A DNA stretch of 64,000 bases from Methyloglobulus morosus KoM1. Its GTDB lineage: Bacteria > Pseudomonadota > Gammaproteobacteria > Methylococcales > Methylomonadaceae. Both the position numbers and the translations under genes were made by a program. Below are positions 25,365-35,352 of this stretch, piece by piece; the first letter of the stretch is position 1; the number at the start of each line of letters is the position of its first letter. The DNA lies in the NCBI RefSeq assembly GCF_000496735.2, contig NZ_AYLO01000040.1:1-64000 (forward strand), written 5' to 3'. The notes below the pieces were generated by a model. The model did no database searches. It was not told the DNA's origin and was given only the letters and a program-made list of their open reading frames with translations.

Positions 25365-27908
25365 GTGGACATGTTGGGAATAAACCGGATCAAGAATTAT
25401 TTTAACCACGCGTCAATTCGGACAAAATTGACCATGGCGATGGGTTCGTGCGCTATACTGGCATTAGTTTTTGTTGCATCCGCGCTTTCCGTCAGGGAAT
25501 ACGTTACTCGAAGGCAACAAACTGAGCAGGATTTATCCGCCGTTGCCAGCATCGTCGCCTGGAATAGCCGGGCAGCATTGGCTTTTAAAGATTTTGACGC
25601 CGCGAACGAGTCGCTGCAATCGTTGAAAAACTACCCAGGCGTTATCTCGGCATATTTGTACGACAATGACAGTAAATTAGTTGCCGCTTATGTAACCCCC
25701 TATACCGCCTATAAAGGGGACAGGCAGTTCGTGGCTTCGGAAGCTTTGGAACGCGTAAAAAATAATACGTCCCAAACGCTGCCCAACCCTTCCTGGTTGG
25801 AGTCCCTAGTGCAAAGGGTAAAAGTTACCTTCGGTAAATCCTCAAGAAAGCCCCTTCAATCCGGTTATTCGGAAGTGATACTTTACGAGAATGGCCATTT
25901 GCATCTGTTCCTGCCCATTTTTATGGATAGTGAGCTCATCGGCATCCTGCATCTGGTCGATGACCTAAGCCGTTTGTATGCCTTTTTACACAGCTTTTAT
26001 TTGATCACCGCCACCATCGTATTATTTACCTTAGTCGCAGTCTTGTATGCGTCGAGACGGTTGCAACGGTTTTTTTTAGACCCGATGTTCAATTTGATGC
26101 AGGCCATGCGCGCAGTCACACAGGAAAAAAAATTCACCCGCCGTGTCACTAAGACCAACAATGATGAATTCGGCCAAATGCTTGATGTGTACAACGAAAT
26201 GTTGGATGAAATTCATAACAGGGATGAACTGTTAGAATGGCAGCGCGAAAAGCTGGCTGTCCAGGTTCGTGATCGCACTCTCGAATTATCGGAAAAGAAT
26301 GTTGAATTGGAGCAAGTCGTTGCTGAGGCATTGGCGGCCAAAGAAGAGGCGGAAGCGGCCAATATAGCCAAATCACAATTTTTAGCCAATATGAGCCATG
26401 AGATCAGGACACCGATGAATGCTGTCCTTGGTATGGCAGATTTTTTATGGAATAGCGAATTGGGGCTTGAACAGCGGCGTTCCGTCGAGGTGATGAGGCA
26501 ATCTTCGACCTTATTGCTGAGCGTCATCAACGACATTCTGGATTTCTCCAAAATAGAATCCGGTAAGTTGGCTCTTTCCTCGCAAAAATTTGTGTGCCTT
26601 GATTTACTCCGCGACAGTTTTGAATTATTGCAATTGGAGGCTAAATCAAAAGGGTTGAAATACCAACTTCACATTAATACAGAACTGCCGGATGTCCTGA
26701 TTGGGGACTCCATACGCTTAAGCCAAATTCTGGTCAACCTGCTGAGTAATGCCGTCAAGTTTACGGCTCAAGGCGAAGTGACGCTCAGCGCCACTTGCCG
26801 CCCCATGTCGAAAAATAACGTCCGCTTGTATTGCGAAATTACCGATACCGGGATCGGTATCAACCCAGATAAGTTAAACCTTATTTTCCAAGCGTTTTCT
26901 CAAGCCGACAATTCAATGACCCGGATTTACCGAGGTACAGGTCTTGGGCTTGCCATTGCCAAGCAGTTGGTCCAATTGATGCAAGGCCAAATTGGTGTGA
27001 ATAGCCAACCCGGTATAGGTTCAAGTTTCTGGTTTTGGGTATGTCTGGAAAAATCCGAAGGCTCATTAAAGTCCAGTAAGTCAAATGCCAATTACCGCTT
27101 TAAAGCCAAACTGTTAGTGGCCGAAGATTACCCTGCCAACCAATTGGTTGTGCAGCGTTTCCTTGAAGACTTAGGCTGTCAGGTAACGATCGTAAGCAAT
27201 GGGTTTGAGGCCGTCAAAGCATTAAAAAAAGGGCGTTTCGATCTCATTTTTATGGACTGCCAGATGCCCTTTATGGATGGATACCAAGCTACCGAAGAAA
27301 TCCGCCTGTACGAGCTTGGTACGGATTCCGGCAAACATATCCCCATCATCGCCCTCACTGCCCACGCCTTGAGCGAAGATGAAGCCAAATGCAAAGAAGC
27401 GGGGATGGATGAGTGGGTGACCAAACCCTTTACCCGTCAGGATTTGAGCAAGATTTTAAAAAAATGGTTGCCGGAACATTTAATTCTTACAGATCAGCCC
27501 GCTTTAAAAACAGATATTGGGACACTAGCCAAGGCCATTAACGTAGTAGAGGACACTACCGCGATCAATATGGAGTTTTTCACCCAACAATTTAAGATGG
27601 ATAATATTGAAGACGTGGCTTTTATCACGTCATTAACAGAAGCCTTTCAGCAGAATGCTGCCCAAACGCTTAGCAACCTACAATTGTGCATAGAAAACGA
27701 AGATGCCGAGCAAGTCCGCCTTTTGGCACATGGCCTGAAATCGCTTAGCACAAATGTAGGCAGCGGCAAACTCACCGAATTATGTATAACGATGGAACAG
27801 GCCGGAAAAAATAAAAGGCTCGGCAGTACCCAAGCGCTGCTGGAATCCATGAAACAAGAGTATCTAAGGGCGTTGACTGAACTTAATGTGTTGTGTGCAA
27901 GAGCATAG
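25365..27908 (+). CDS. BarA-like hybrid histidine kinase with HPt
   Basis: About 847 residues; start is GTG 25365 or ATG 25371. Two membrane helices (about 20-42 and 205-230) bracket a periplasmic sensor. Then HAMP, a coiled coil ([17 protein letters not shown]), HisKA with [11 protein letters not shown], HATPase with DTGIGI and [11 protein letters not shown] with [11 protein letters not shown], and C-terminal HPt with the phospho-His in [10 protein letters not shown]. Tripartite order matches BarA/TorS-type kinases. Starts immediately after the GGDEF-EAL regulator, so they form a two-gene operon. Confidence 0.92.
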   Translation: MDMLGINRIKNYFNHASIRTKLTMAMGSCAILALVFVASALSVREYVTRRQQTEQDLSAVASIVAWNSRAALAFKDFDAANESLQSLKNYPGVISAYLYDNDSKLVAAYVTPYTAYKGDRQFVASEALERVKNNTSQTLPNPSWLESLVQRVKVTFGKSSRKPLQSGYSEVILYENGHLHLFLPIFMDSELIGILHLVDDLSRLYAFLHSFYLITATIVLFTLVAVLYASRRLQRFFLDPMFNLMQAMRAVTQEKKFTRRVTKTNNDEFGQMLDVYNEMLDEIHNRDELLEWQREKLAVQVRDRTLELSEKNVELEQVVAEALAAKEEAEAANIAKSQFLANMSHEIRTPMNAVLGMADFLWNSELGLEQRRSVEVMRQSSTLLLSVINDILDFSKIESGKLALSSQKFVCLDLLRDSFELLQLEAKSKGLKYQLHINTELPDVLIGDSIRLSQILVNLLSNAVKFTAQGEVTLSATCRPMSKNNVRLYCEITDTGIGINPDKLNLIFQAFSQADNSMTRIYRGTGLGLAIAKQLVQLMQGQIGVNSQPGIGSSFWFWVCLEKSEGSLKSSKSNANYRFKAKLLVAEDYPANQLVVQRFLEDLGCQVTIVSNGFEAVKALKKGRFDLIFMDCQMPFMDGYQATEEIRLYELGTDSGKHIPIIALTAHALSEDEAKCKEAGMDEWVTKPFTRQDLSKILKKWLPEHLILTDQPALKTDIGTLAKAINVVEDTTAINMEFFTQQFKMDNIEDVAFITSLTEAFQQNAAQTLSNLQLCIENEDAEQVRLLAHGLKSLSTNVGSGKLTELCITMEQAGKNKRLGSTQALLESMKQEYLRALTELNVLCARA

Positions 27909-27983
27909 CAGGTTTACCTTGTCCATTTGCTATCATTAGTGCGCGTCAATCGCCATTGAAAACTCCCTCTTAGGGCTGGACTT

Positions 27984-28982
27984 GTGCTGATTTCAGAAAA
28001 ACAAAAATCCATTCTTCAGTTGTTGGCCGATGGGCAATTCCACTCAGGTACCGAATTGGCGGAAGCCCTCAATATAAGTCGCTCCGCTATTTGGAAACAC
28101 TTAAACGGCTTGGCTACCGACCTAGGCTTGCAGCATTCTGCTGTTAGCGGCAAAGGGTACCGACTGGAAAGGCCATTGGAGTTGCTGGATGAAAACGAAA
28201 TCTTAAAATCCGTCGATGCGAAGATAAAACCCTTAATAAGCAGGATTGAAATTTTCGACCAAATCCCATCCACTAACACGTATTTGATGGAACGCAACCA
28301 TAACCATGCGCCATCCGGCATGGCCTGTTTTGCCGAACAACAAACCGCAGGAAAAGGACGACGGGGACGGCGTTGGGTTTCACCTTTCGGGAGCAATATT
28401 TACCTGTCGTTACTCTGGCGTTTCCAAGCCAGCCCCTTGGCAATTTCAGGGCTGAGCCTTGTCATCGGCGTTGCCGTCATCCGTGCACTTCAGTCCCAGT
28501 ATGGGGATATTTTTCAATTAAAATGGCCTAATGACATTTACTGCAGGGACAAAAAACTGGGCGGTATTTTGGTTGAGGTTTCGGGCGAATCGGAAGGTCC
28601 GTGCGCGGCGGTCATCGGCTTGGGATTGAATGTCTACTTACCGGAAGCGGAAGCCGCCGAAATTACCCAGCAATGGACAGACCTGTGCCAAGTCACTGGA
28701 CAACCCCGCCATAACAGGAATGCATTGGCGGGTGAATTGCTAAACCAGTTGTTTCTAATCATTTCCGAATTTGAAATACTAGGGATAGCTTCCTACTTGG
28801 ACGAATGGCGGCAATACGATTGCCTCAAAGACAAATCCGCTACGCTGCACATTGGGCAGCACAGTTATCAAGGCATCGTGAAAGGCATTGATGACCAAGG
28901 CTTGTTATTGTTAACTAAGCCCGATGGCAACACCCAGGCTTATGCGTCCGGCGAAGTCAGTTTTAGCGGCGACATCGTATGA
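27984..28982 (+). CDS. birA: Biotin-protein ligase and biotin operon repressor
   Basis: 332 residues, GTG start. N-terminal winged helix-turn-helix (GTELAEALNISRSAIWKHL), central ligase domain with AEQQTAGKGRRGRRW and LKWPNDIY, and a C-terminal SH3-like domain. Attaches biotin to acetyl-CoA carboxylase and represses biotin genes. Its stop overlaps the coaX start by four bases (ATGA). Confidence 0.97.
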   Translation: MLISEKQKSILQLLADGQFHSGTELAEALNISRSAIWKHLNGLATDLGLQHSAVSGKGYRLERPLELLDENEILKSVDAKIKPLISRIEIFDQIPSTNTYLMERNHNHAPSGMACFAEQQTAGKGRRGRRWVSPFGSNIYLSLLWRFQASPLAISGLSLVIGVAVIRALQSQYGDIFQLKWPNDIYCRDKKLGGILVEVSGESEGPCAAVIGLGLNVYLPEAEAAEITQQWTDLCQVTGQPRHNRNALAGELLNQLFLIISEFEILGIASYLDEWRQYDCLKDKSATLHIGQHSYQGIVKGIDDQGLLLLTKPDGNTQAYASGEVSFSGDIV

Positions 28983-29710
28983 ATCTGTTAATCGACATGG
29001 GCAATACCCGGCTCAAGTGGGCAATCGAAAGTAACTTGGATATTGTCCCTGGGAAACCGATCGACAATGCCAAAATCAATCGAAGCGCACTTATCCAGTT
29101 ATGGCGCGACATGGCATCGCCCAACCAATTGGCTATCTCCTGTGTCGGCACCAGCCAACTTTTCGACTTGGTTGTAGTAACGGTCAACGAAATTTGGCCT
29201 AGGATAACGGTTATTCGCGTCCTATCTAAAGCTCAAGGATTTGGTGTTATTAACGCTTACCGAGAACCGGAAAAGCTAGGGGTTGATCGCTGGTTAAGCC
29301 TGATTGCAGGTTACGACCGCTACCGGAAAGCGCTTTGTATTGTCGGGTGTGGTACTGCCATTACTTTGGATAGGGTTGACGCCTCAGGTCGGCACTTAGG
29401 CGGCCTGATTAGCCCTGGCTTGCGCTTAATGAAAGAAGCGCTTGCACTTAACACGGAGAATTTGGGGCTCAATGAAATCCCTTATCCTTTTGGACTTGCA
29501 ACTTTTACCGATGCCGCCATCTATAACGGTGTTTTATCAGCCGCTTGCGGATTTATCGAGCATGCCCTAAAAAGCCAACCTGATGCCCCGCAGCTACTGC
29601 TTACAGGAGGCGACGCCGAAACTATTTCAGCCCATTTGTCCATGCCAGCGATTATCGACCCTGATTTGGTATTCCGTGGACTTTCTTTAACCTTAAGAAA
29701 GCAATCATGA
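28979..29710 (+). CDS. coaX: Type III pantothenate kinase
   Basis: 243 residues; first step of coenzyme A synthesis, potassium-dependent and feedback-insensitive. The actin-like ATPase fold shows LLIDMGNTRLKWA, ISCVGTSQ, GVDRWLSLIAGY, GCGTAITLD and GGLISPGL. Overlaps birA by 4 bp and the next small gene by 4 bp, indicating one operon. Confidence 0.95.
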   Translation: MNLLIDMGNTRLKWAIESNLDIVPGKPIDNAKINRSALIQLWRDMASPNQLAISCVGTSQLFDLVVVTVNEIWPRITVIRVLSKAQGFGVINAYREPEKLGVDRWLSLIAGYDRYRKALCIVGCGTAITLDRVDASGRHLGGLISPGLRLMKEALALNTENLGLNEIPYPFGLATFTDAAIYNGVLSAACGFIEHALKSQPDAPQLLLTGGDAETISAHLSMPAIIDPDLVFRGLSLTLRKQS

Positions 29711-29994
29711 AAACACTTTGCCTGACGGTCATCTTAGCCAATATTTTTCTGCTAATGTGGGAATACAGGAGCGGAGGCTTCACGGAAAACAAGGTAAGCC
29801 CAGAGCAACATGCCACATACGGGAAAGAACAGATCTTTTTACTGCACGAACTAAAAAAGCAGCCGCAACCTCCTGCTGCGCTAAAGCCAATTCGAGATCT
29901 TCAGCCATCTCTCTTTAATCTTAGCAATGACATTAAGGATATCCCCCTAAAAGCGGGCGAACAAAATGAAAATCCCCAAATTAAGCTGCCTTGA
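29707..29994 (+). CDS. Small membrane-anchored protein of unknown function
   Basis: 95 residues starting ATGA-overlapped with coaX. A hydrophobic N-terminal segment (LCLTVILANIFLLMW) is followed by a hydrophilic Gln/Pro-rich tail. In related genomes a SPOR-type or similar small protein often follows coaX; this one lacks an evident domain. Translational coupling argues that it is real. Confidence 0.6.
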   Translation: MKTLCLTVILANIFLLMWEYRSGGFTENKVSPEQHATYGKEQIFLLHELKKQPQPPAALKPIRDLQPSLFNLSNDIKDIPLKAGEQNENPQIKLP

Positions 29995-30019
29995 AATGGC
30001 CTTATTATCGTTTGGCTGC

Positions 30020-30991
30020 TTATGGGGCAGGTTTTTTTGAATACGCCAAGTAGCTATACAAAAAAAACTGCGTCCCAAAAATCAGGTTTGCCATTAACAG
30101 ATGGATAGGTTGCGCCACTGGCGGCATGCCCAGCCTATCAAGCGAAATCCCTGCCATAATGCCAGAAACGATTAGTCCGATAAGCAACAAGTTTACCTTA
30201 TAAACAAGCGCCGTTCGGTCGAATGCCTGGAAGACTTTCCAGGTTAACCAACCGTTGGTCAACAAAATAAGCGAAGAAAAAGAGCGGTGTATATAAAAAA
30301 TAACAGGGAAATCGTCGCGCCAGTACTGTCTGTCGATATAAGCATGTTCGTTGGCGATCATGTCCACTGCCTCCCGGACTTGTGTGCCCATAACCACCTG
30401 CAATAAGGTCATCAACATAGCCACAACCAGCACATTCGTGAACTTATCGGGCAATACACTGATATCCAGGTAACCGTACTGGGCCTTTTGTGAGCGCGCA
30501 AGAATGTAAATAAGCAAGGCAACAATCAATAATGCCAACAGCATGTGCATCGTAATAATCACTGGCTTGAGATTGCTGGCAACTACGGTTGAACCCAACC
30601 AGCCCTGAAAACCCACCACGAAAAACACCGTCCACGACAACCAAAAGATCATTTTGTCTTGGGGGCGATAAACGCGCGAACGCCAAGCCGTCAGAAAGAT
30701 AAGAAAACCGATGGTGACACCGGTCAATCGGTTGAGGTATTCCGTCCAGGTTTTTATGGGATTGAATTGGGTGTTTTCGTAACCGACAGCATATCTCTCG
30801 TGGTAATCCGCAGGCAATTGTGCTTCTTCCGTCGGCGGAACCCATTGTCCAAAACAGGTCGGCCAGTCGGGGCATCCCATACCGGCGCCGGAAGCGCGGA
30901 CGATGCCGCCTACCAATATCAGAAAATAAACGGCACAAACCGTTAAAGTCGCCAATCGCCGAAATGATTGGGCAGCCTGTTGGTCAATCAT
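30020..30991 (-). CDS. ctaA: Heme A synthase (Cox15/CtaA)
   Basis: 323 residues from the ATG at 30991, which overlaps the end of ygfZ by 8 bp; a longer in-frame start at 31150 lies inside ygfZ and is rejected. Oxidises heme O to heme A for cytochrome aa3 oxidase. Eight membrane helices with conserved His in RLTG-region, MHMLLAL, YIHRSFS and QPIHLL, plus GCPDWPTCFG near the N-terminus typical of the Cox15 branch. Implies an aa3-type terminal oxidase elsewhere in the genome. Confidence 0.93.
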   Translation of the reverse strand: MIDQQAAQSFRRLATLTVCAVYFLILVGGIVRASGAGMGCPDWPTCFGQWVPPTEEAQLPADYHERYAVGYENTQFNPIKTWTEYLNRLTGVTIGFLIFLTAWRSRVYRPQDKMIFWLSWTVFFVVGFQGWLGSTVVASNLKPVIITMHMLLALLIVALLIYILARSQKAQYGYLDISVLPDKFTNVLVVAMLMTLLQVVMGTQVREAVDMIANEHAYIDRQYWRDDFPVIFYIHRSFSSLILLTNGWLTWKVFQAFDRTALVYKVNLLLIGLIVSGIMAGISLDRLGMPPVAQPIHLLMANLIFGTQFFLYSYLAYSKKPAP

Positions 30992-31970
30992 GGGCGAAAG
31001 GTATGAGTTTGATTTGTGTTTGCATATCGCCTTGCAAACGAAGGTTATCGCAGGCGGATTCGGTCGTTTGCAGAATAACCAGCAGTTTGCAGCCTTGATC
31101 GTCTTGCTGCGCCAACAACACTTTTCCGATGGTTTCTTGCCCAATGCCATCTTTGTCGATGACCGTTGAATTAGGCTCGGGCACTAGGGAGGATTGACAC
31201 TCGGCAAGCAACATTTCACGTTTAGTTTTACCCAGGTAATGGGTACGGGCAACAATTTCCTGCCCGGTATAACAACCCTTGTTAAAGCTAATGCCGCCTA
31301 ATTTATCGAGATTCAGCATTTGCGGGATAAACTCTTCAGAAGTTGCTGTCGTTAGCCAAGGCATACCTGAGACGATGTCGAGATAACGCCATTCGTCCGA
31401 GCCGGCTTTACGAAAACCCTGATGATCGATTTGCTCCGTCCAAAACTGCATGGCTTGATCCACATTCATTATGGACAGTCTACGTCTTGTTGAGACAGGA
31501 AGATTGACTGAGATCAAATTTTGTTGAATTTCCGAAGTGTTAGGCTGAACGGGCTGCTCCTGCTCAAACAAGCCCAATAAACAGAGGTCGTCAGAACTAT
31601 CCGTAATCTTTACGTCAGAACGCAACACATACATTTGCAATCTTTTCTTTACCGTTTCCAAAAGCTCTGTGGGGAGAACCAGCAAAAACGTATCCGCTTT
31701 CTTCGCCAGCAAAAACGTGGCGATCGCCCTGCCTTTTGGGTTGCACATGGCCGCCAAACTACTGTTGGCTTCGCTTATATCATTGACGTTGCAAGTGACT
31801 TGCCCCTGCAATAATTTCGCTGCATCTTTGCCCGTCACCGATAACACGGCAAGATGAGGCAACGGATAAATACGCTTGCTGCCCGTATTCGTTGCCCCTA
31901 CGAAAGTTATCTTTTCATCTTCCACTGTAGCCAGTTGACCCAGCAAAAAGGTTTTCCAGTTTATGTTCAT
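30984..31970 (-). CDS. ygfZ: Folate-binding iron-sulfur assembly protein YgfZ
   Basis: 328 residues of the glycine-cleavage T-protein-like fold. The family signature KGCYTGQEIVAR with its conserved Cys is at about residues 222-233. Uses tetrahydrofolate and helps certain Fe-S enzymes mature. The Fe-S/heme theme matches its overlap with ctaA downstream. Divergent from ygfX. Confidence 0.93.
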   Translation of the reverse strand: MNINWKTFLLGQLATVEDEKITFVGATNTGSKRIYPLPHLAVLSVTGKDAAKLLQGQVTCNVNDISEANSSLAAMCNPKGRAIATFLLAKKADTFLLVLPTELLETVKKRLQMYVLRSDVKITDSSDDLCLLGLFEQEQPVQPNTSEIQQNLISVNLPVSTRRRLSIMNVDQAMQFWTEQIDHQGFRKAGSDEWRYLDIVSGMPWLTTATSEEFIPQMLNLDKLGGISFNKGCYTGQEIVARTHYLGKTKREMLLAECQSSLVPEPNSTVIDKDGIGQETIGKVLLAQQDDQGCKLLVILQTTESACDNLRLQGDMQTQIKLIPFAHD

Positions 31971-32093
31971 GCGATATGATCTAGCTCCAAGAATCTGCCC
32001 TAATTATATCGCGCTTCATCAGCCATAATGCTTATGTTTGTTAGATACGGTAAAAATGACCGGGCTATTGGGATTTAAAATCTTGGGGTTGCA

Positions 32094-32504
32094 TTGATCG
32101 CAAAAAAACAGGGCGCACCGTTTGTCGCCGAACTTAAGCCTTCAAAAAATTTGCAGCGATTGGTCATCGTCATCCATTTGATCGCCTTCGTTGCGACAGT
32201 CTCCAATGCCTTGCCGCTTGTAACCAAGCTGGCGATAGTCGTTCTCATCGGAGTAAATTTTAGGGTCAATTTTCCCCGGCTTAAAAATGAGCAACGCAAA
32301 ATCAGGCATACTGAAAAGCTAGGCTGGGAAATTTCCGATGGCGGCGATTTTAAAGCGGCTACTATCTTGAAATCAACAGTTGTCACAACATTTCTTATCT
32401 TCTTGCACATTCAAGATAATCCCCCCATCCTCGTTGCCAATGATGCCCTAAGCATGGATGATTACAGGCAGCTTCTCGTCAAGCTGAAAATGACAGAGCA
32501 TTAA
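32094..32504 (+). CDS. YgfX-like inner-membrane protein
   Basis: 136 residues, apparently with a TTG start. Two hydrophobic helices about residues 24-58 are followed by a soluble tail with LGWEISDGG. This matches the YgfX (CptA-like) family in size and helix layout. In E. coli ygfX is paired with sdhE next to ygfZ, but only 123 bp separate it from ygfZ here, too little for sdhE. Function in bacteria is debated (cytoskeleton-related toxin versus accessory to SdhE). Confidence 0.65.
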   Translation: MIAKKQGAPFVAELKPSKNLQRLVIVIHLIAFVATVSNALPLVTKLAIVVLIGVNFRVNFPRLKNEQRKIRHTEKLGWEISDGGDFKAATILKSTVVTTFLIFLHIQDNPPILVANDALSMDDYRQLLVKLKMTEH

Positions 32505-32703
32505 CCCTGTCACCACTTATTCACCCAGATTAGCGTTGGAACTTGTATAATGCCCGGATTTTTCGGAATTCCTAAAATCTCCCCTCGGCGAAGGAGAGAA
32601 TAAGGGCAAGAGGATTATGCCTTCTTGCCAAGCTTATTCTAAAGCACGAGGTTAATTGAAATTTCTACGGATTTCGGCAACTTATCTATTCCCAAGAGAA
32701 CTT

Positions 32704-33795
32704 ATGGCATTACACTGTGGAATCGTTGGCTTGCCCAACGTGGGCAAATCAACCTTGTTCAACGCACTGACCCAAGCAAAAATCGCGGCTGAAAACTACC
32801 CGTTCTGTACTATCGATCCCAATGTGGGCGTTGTTCCTGTACCCGATCCGAGGATGGATAAGTTAGCAGAAATCGTCAAACCGGAACGCATCGTCCCCAC
32901 CACTATCGAATTCGTCGATATCGCAGGGCTGGTTGCAGGTGCATCCAAAGGCGAAGGGTTGGGCAACCAGTTCCTAGCGAATATCCGCGAAACCGATGCC
33001 ATTGCCCATGTCGTCCGCTGCTTCCAGGATGACAATGTCGTCCATGTTGCCGGGAAAATCGACCCGCTTTCCGATATTGAAGTCATCAACACCGAATTGG
33101 CTTTAGCCGATATGGCTTCTGTAGAACGAGCCTTGCTGCGTGTAAGCAAGGCGTCTAAGTCTGGCAACAAGGATGACCTGGCAAAAAAACAAGTATTGGA
33201 ACGCATCTTTCAACAGCTAGATGCCGGATTACCTGCGCGTGGATTGAATTTGGATGATGAAGAAAAAGCTCTCGTCAAAGACTTGTGCCTGCTGACCCTA
33301 AAACCCACCATGTACATTGCCAATGTGCAAGATGACGGCTTTACCGACAATCCCTTGCTAGATAGGGTACAGGCATTTGCGGATAACGAAGGTGCAACGG
33401 TGGTGGCGATCTGTGCCGCCATCGAAGCGGAAATCGCCCAATTGGAAGAAGACGAAAAAAAGGAATTCCTTGATGATCTCGGCCTTGAAGAGCCCGGCCT
33501 AAACCGCGTGGTTAGGGCGGGTTATAGCCTGTTAAACTTGGCCACCTACTTCACCGCAGGCGTTAAGGAGGTCAGGGCTTGGACAATTCCTATTGGGGCG
33601 ACCGCCCCTCAATCCGCAGGTGTAATCCACACCGATTTTGAAAAAGGTTTCATCCGCGCCGAAGTCATTTCCTATCAGGACTTTATTGCTTATAAAGGCG
33701 AGCAAGGCGCAAAGGATGCAGGCAAATGGCGACTGGAAGGCAAAGACTACGTCGTCAAAGACGGTGATGTCGTGCATTTCAGGTTCAATGTTTGA
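32704..33795 (+). CDS. ychF: Redox-regulated ribosome-binding ATPase YchF
   Basis: 363 residues, the usual length, starting at ATG 32704; an upstream in-frame start at 32656 adds a non-family extension. An Obg-like P-loop protein preferring [34 protein letters not shown], then NVQDDG region, and a C-terminal TGS domain ([20 protein letters not shown]). Upstream 199 bp contain no gene. pth, often its neighbour, is not in the window. The tRNA(CAU) gene follows. Confidence 0.97.
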   Translation: MALHCGIVGLPNVGKSTLFNALTQAKIAAENYPFCTIDPNVGVVPVPDPRMDKLAEIVKPERIVPTTIEFVDIAGLVAGASKGEGLGNQFLANIRETDAIAHVVRCFQDDNVVHVAGKIDPLSDIEVINTELALADMASVERALLRVSKASKSGNKDDLAKKQVLERIFQQLDAGLPARGLNLDDEEKALVKDLCLLTLKPTMYIANVQDDGFTDNPLLDRVQAFADNEGATVVAICAAIEAEIAQLEEDEKKEFLDDLGLEEPGLNRVVRAGYSLLNLATYFTAGVKEVRAWTIPIGATAPQSAGVIHTDFEKGFIRAEVISYQDFIAYKGEQGAKDAGKWRLEGKDYVVKDGDVVHFRFNV

Positions 33796-33851
33796 CAAAA
33801 TAAGGGGCGATATCTATAATTCCCGGCTCTTTATCGAGAGCCCACTCATCA

Positions 33852-33928
33852 GGCGATATAGCTCAGCTGGTTAGAGCACGGGATTCATAACCCCGGGGTC
33901 GGTGGTTCAAGTCCACCTATCGCCACCA
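33852..33928 (+). tRNA. tRNA with CAU anticodon, probably Met (elongator)
   Basis: A 77-nt cloverleaf including the encoded CCA. Acceptor GGCGATA pairs with TATCGCC; D arm GCTC/GAGC; anticodon CAT in loop TTCATAA; T arm GGTGG/CCACC. The pair at 31-39 is A-C, a mild irregularity. It does not look like initiator tRNA, which lacks a 1-72 pair; a lysidine-modified Ile2 tRNA is the alternative. The 3' half (33882-33928) is identical to a second copy at 37098-37144, since the gene is the integration target of the adjacent element. Confidence 0.93.
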
Positions 33929-33930
33929 AT
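33882..33930 (+). repeat. attL: 49-bp tRNA 3'-end repeat
   Basis: Identical in all 49 bases to 37098-37146; the bases just before (g versus a) and after (t versus a) differ. It covers the anticodon loop to the CCA end plus two bases, so insertion leaves the tRNA intact. Confidence 0.92.
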
Positions 33931-33965
33931 TAAATCAAATAGTTACATGATATTGGTTTGTTGAT

Positions 33966-35006
33966 TTAGTTGTTTAACGTAGCTGAATCGTAGCTGTTTT
34001 GCTCGACATCTACGGAACGTAGCTCAAACAGTTTATCAACGTACCCTGCCAAATGTTCACCGGACAAATGCGCGTATCTCTGAACCATTTCTGCGGAATG
34101 CCAGCCGCCCAGGGATTGCAAGGCATGTAACGGCGTTCCATTCTGAACATGCCAGCTTGCCCAGGTATGCCGGAGGTCATGCCAACGGAAATTTTCTATA
34201 CCTGCCCGTTTTAATGCCAAACGCCATGCTTTAGTATTAACCTGAATGATAGGCTTGCCTTTGTAACTAAACACATAAGAATGATGCTTGCCTATTTGCT
34301 CTCGAATAATAATTACAGCCGTTTTTGAAAGAGGAACTGGTATGGCTTTTCTTGATTTAGCTTGGTCAGCATGAATCCATGCTATGCGCCGAACTAAATC
34401 AACTTGTGACCATTGAAGCCCCGTGGCATTCGAACGCCTTAACCCCGTTTGCAACGAAAATTCTACAATTGCCTTTAGGTGTTCTGGCAATTCAAGAACT
34501 AACCTATCGGCTTCCTCCCTGGTTATCCAACGTATGCGATGATCTGGCTCTTTCAATAGCCTTATCTTGGGTACTTTATCTAGCCACTCCCATTCTATGG
34601 AAGCTCTACGCAAAATAGCACGAACAAGTTGCAACATCCGATTAACTGTAGTGTTACAAACTTTGGTTGCCAGTTTTGATTGAATAAGGCTATCGACCAT
34701 ATCACGATTAATATCATGCAGATAAACACCATTCAAATGCTTGTCCAAAAATCGCAAATGCTTAATGTCATGATCCCTAGATGCCTTATGTTCCGTTTCC
34801 TTAAGCCATCTTAAAACCGCATCCTGCCATAGATACCCAGGCTTAACCCCAAGCCGTACCTGTTCCCAAAGTTCCGTTTTCAGTCGGTCGTGGTATTCTT
34901 GGGCGGCTTGTCTATCCTCAGTCCCAGTGCTTTTCTGTATTCGTCGTCCGTTGACGCTGATCTTAATCCACCACTGGGAACTGTCTTTACGTTTGTAGAG
35001 TGACAT
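33966..35006 (-). CDS. Tyrosine site-specific integrase
   Basis: 346 residues. N-terminal arm-binding-like start (MSLYKRKDSSQWWIKISVNG), core-binding domain ~55-150, catalytic domain ~160-325 with Arg190 (TGLRRSN), His276 and Arg279 (HDLRH), His303 (GGWHS) and nucleophile Tyr311 (QRYAHLS). All tyrosine-recombinase residues are present, so it should be active. It ends 36 bp from attL. Its first 127 bp overlap the end of the excisionase-like gene in another frame. Confidence 0.95.
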   Translation of the reverse strand: MSLYKRKDSSQWWIKISVNGRRIQKSTGTEDRQAAQEYHDRLKTELWEQVRLGVKPGYLWQDAVLRWLKETEHKASRDHDIKHLRFLDKHLNGVYLHDINRDMVDSLIQSKLATKVCNTTVNRMLQLVRAILRRASIEWEWLDKVPKIRLLKEPDHRIRWITREEADRLVLELPEHLKAIVEFSLQTGLRRSNATGLQWSQVDLVRRIAWIHADQAKSRKAIPVPLSKTAVIIIREQIGKHHSYVFSYKGKPIIQVNTKAWRLALKRAGIENFRWHDLRHTWASWHVQNGTPLHALQSLGGWHSAEMVQRYAHLSGEHLAGYVDKLFELRSVDVEQNSYDSATLNN

Positions 35007-35209
35007 AATTTTATCTCCGTTGTCTTATCACCCTGCAACGCTAGCGGGGAGTATTGTAACCGTAGCCAATTCATAAGGTCTACTTCCAGGAATAACCAGC
35101 GTTTGCCTACCTTGGCTGCGGGTAGTTCGCCAGCACGGGCTTTGTTACGCACTGTGACCTTGTGCATCCTTAGAATTCCAGCGGCTTGTTCAAGAGTGAG
35201 CGTTTCCAT
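34880..35209 (-). CDS. Excisionase-like HTH protein
   Basis: 109 residues starting METLTLEQAAGIL. The N-terminal ~55 residues are a MerR/excisionase-type winged helix (LEQAAGILRMHKVTVRNK, ELPAAKVGKRWLF), as used by Xis and helix_turn_helix_17 proteins. The C-terminal tail is basic and unrecognised. It begins inside the stop codon of the preceding small gene (TAATG), and its last 127 bp overlap the integrase start. Likely controls excision or represses the operon. Confidence 0.8.
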   Translation of the reverse strand: METLTLEQAAGILRMHKVTVRNKARAGELPAAKVGKRWLFLEVDLMNWLRLQYSPLALQGDKTTEIKLCHSTNVKTVPSGGLRSASTDDEYRKALGLRIDKPPKNTTTD

Positions 35210-35352
35210 TAGCGACCCCCAAGCTTTGCATTGCACTGGATACAGAGGAAAGACCTGGCCAGGATTTCACCAGTCGGGACGCAGACATAAAACCTTCCGA
35301 TGAATTGGCCGGGCTTGTCAGATTTGAAGTTGCACCATGCACAGGTAATCAT
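35209..35352 (-). CDS. 47-residue zinc-ribbon-like microprotein
   Basis: A short gene found by translating the gap between rep and the HTH gene. Its ATG overlaps the rep stop (ATGA) and its stop overlaps the next ATG (TAATG), so it is coupled on both sides. The protein begins MITCAWCNFKSDKP and ends CIQCNAKLGGR, giving two C-x-x-C pairs about 30 residues apart, a zinc-ribbon pattern. Possible DNA- or Rep-binding accessory; function unknown. Confidence 0.7.
   Translation of the reverse strand: MITCAWCNFKSDKPGQFIGRFYVCVPTGEILARSFLCIQCNAKLGGR

Noticed and set aside
33792-33830. TTGACA and TATAAT before the tRNA(CAU) gene
   Set aside because: They are 27 bp apart, too far for a sigma70 promoter; only the -10 may be real.
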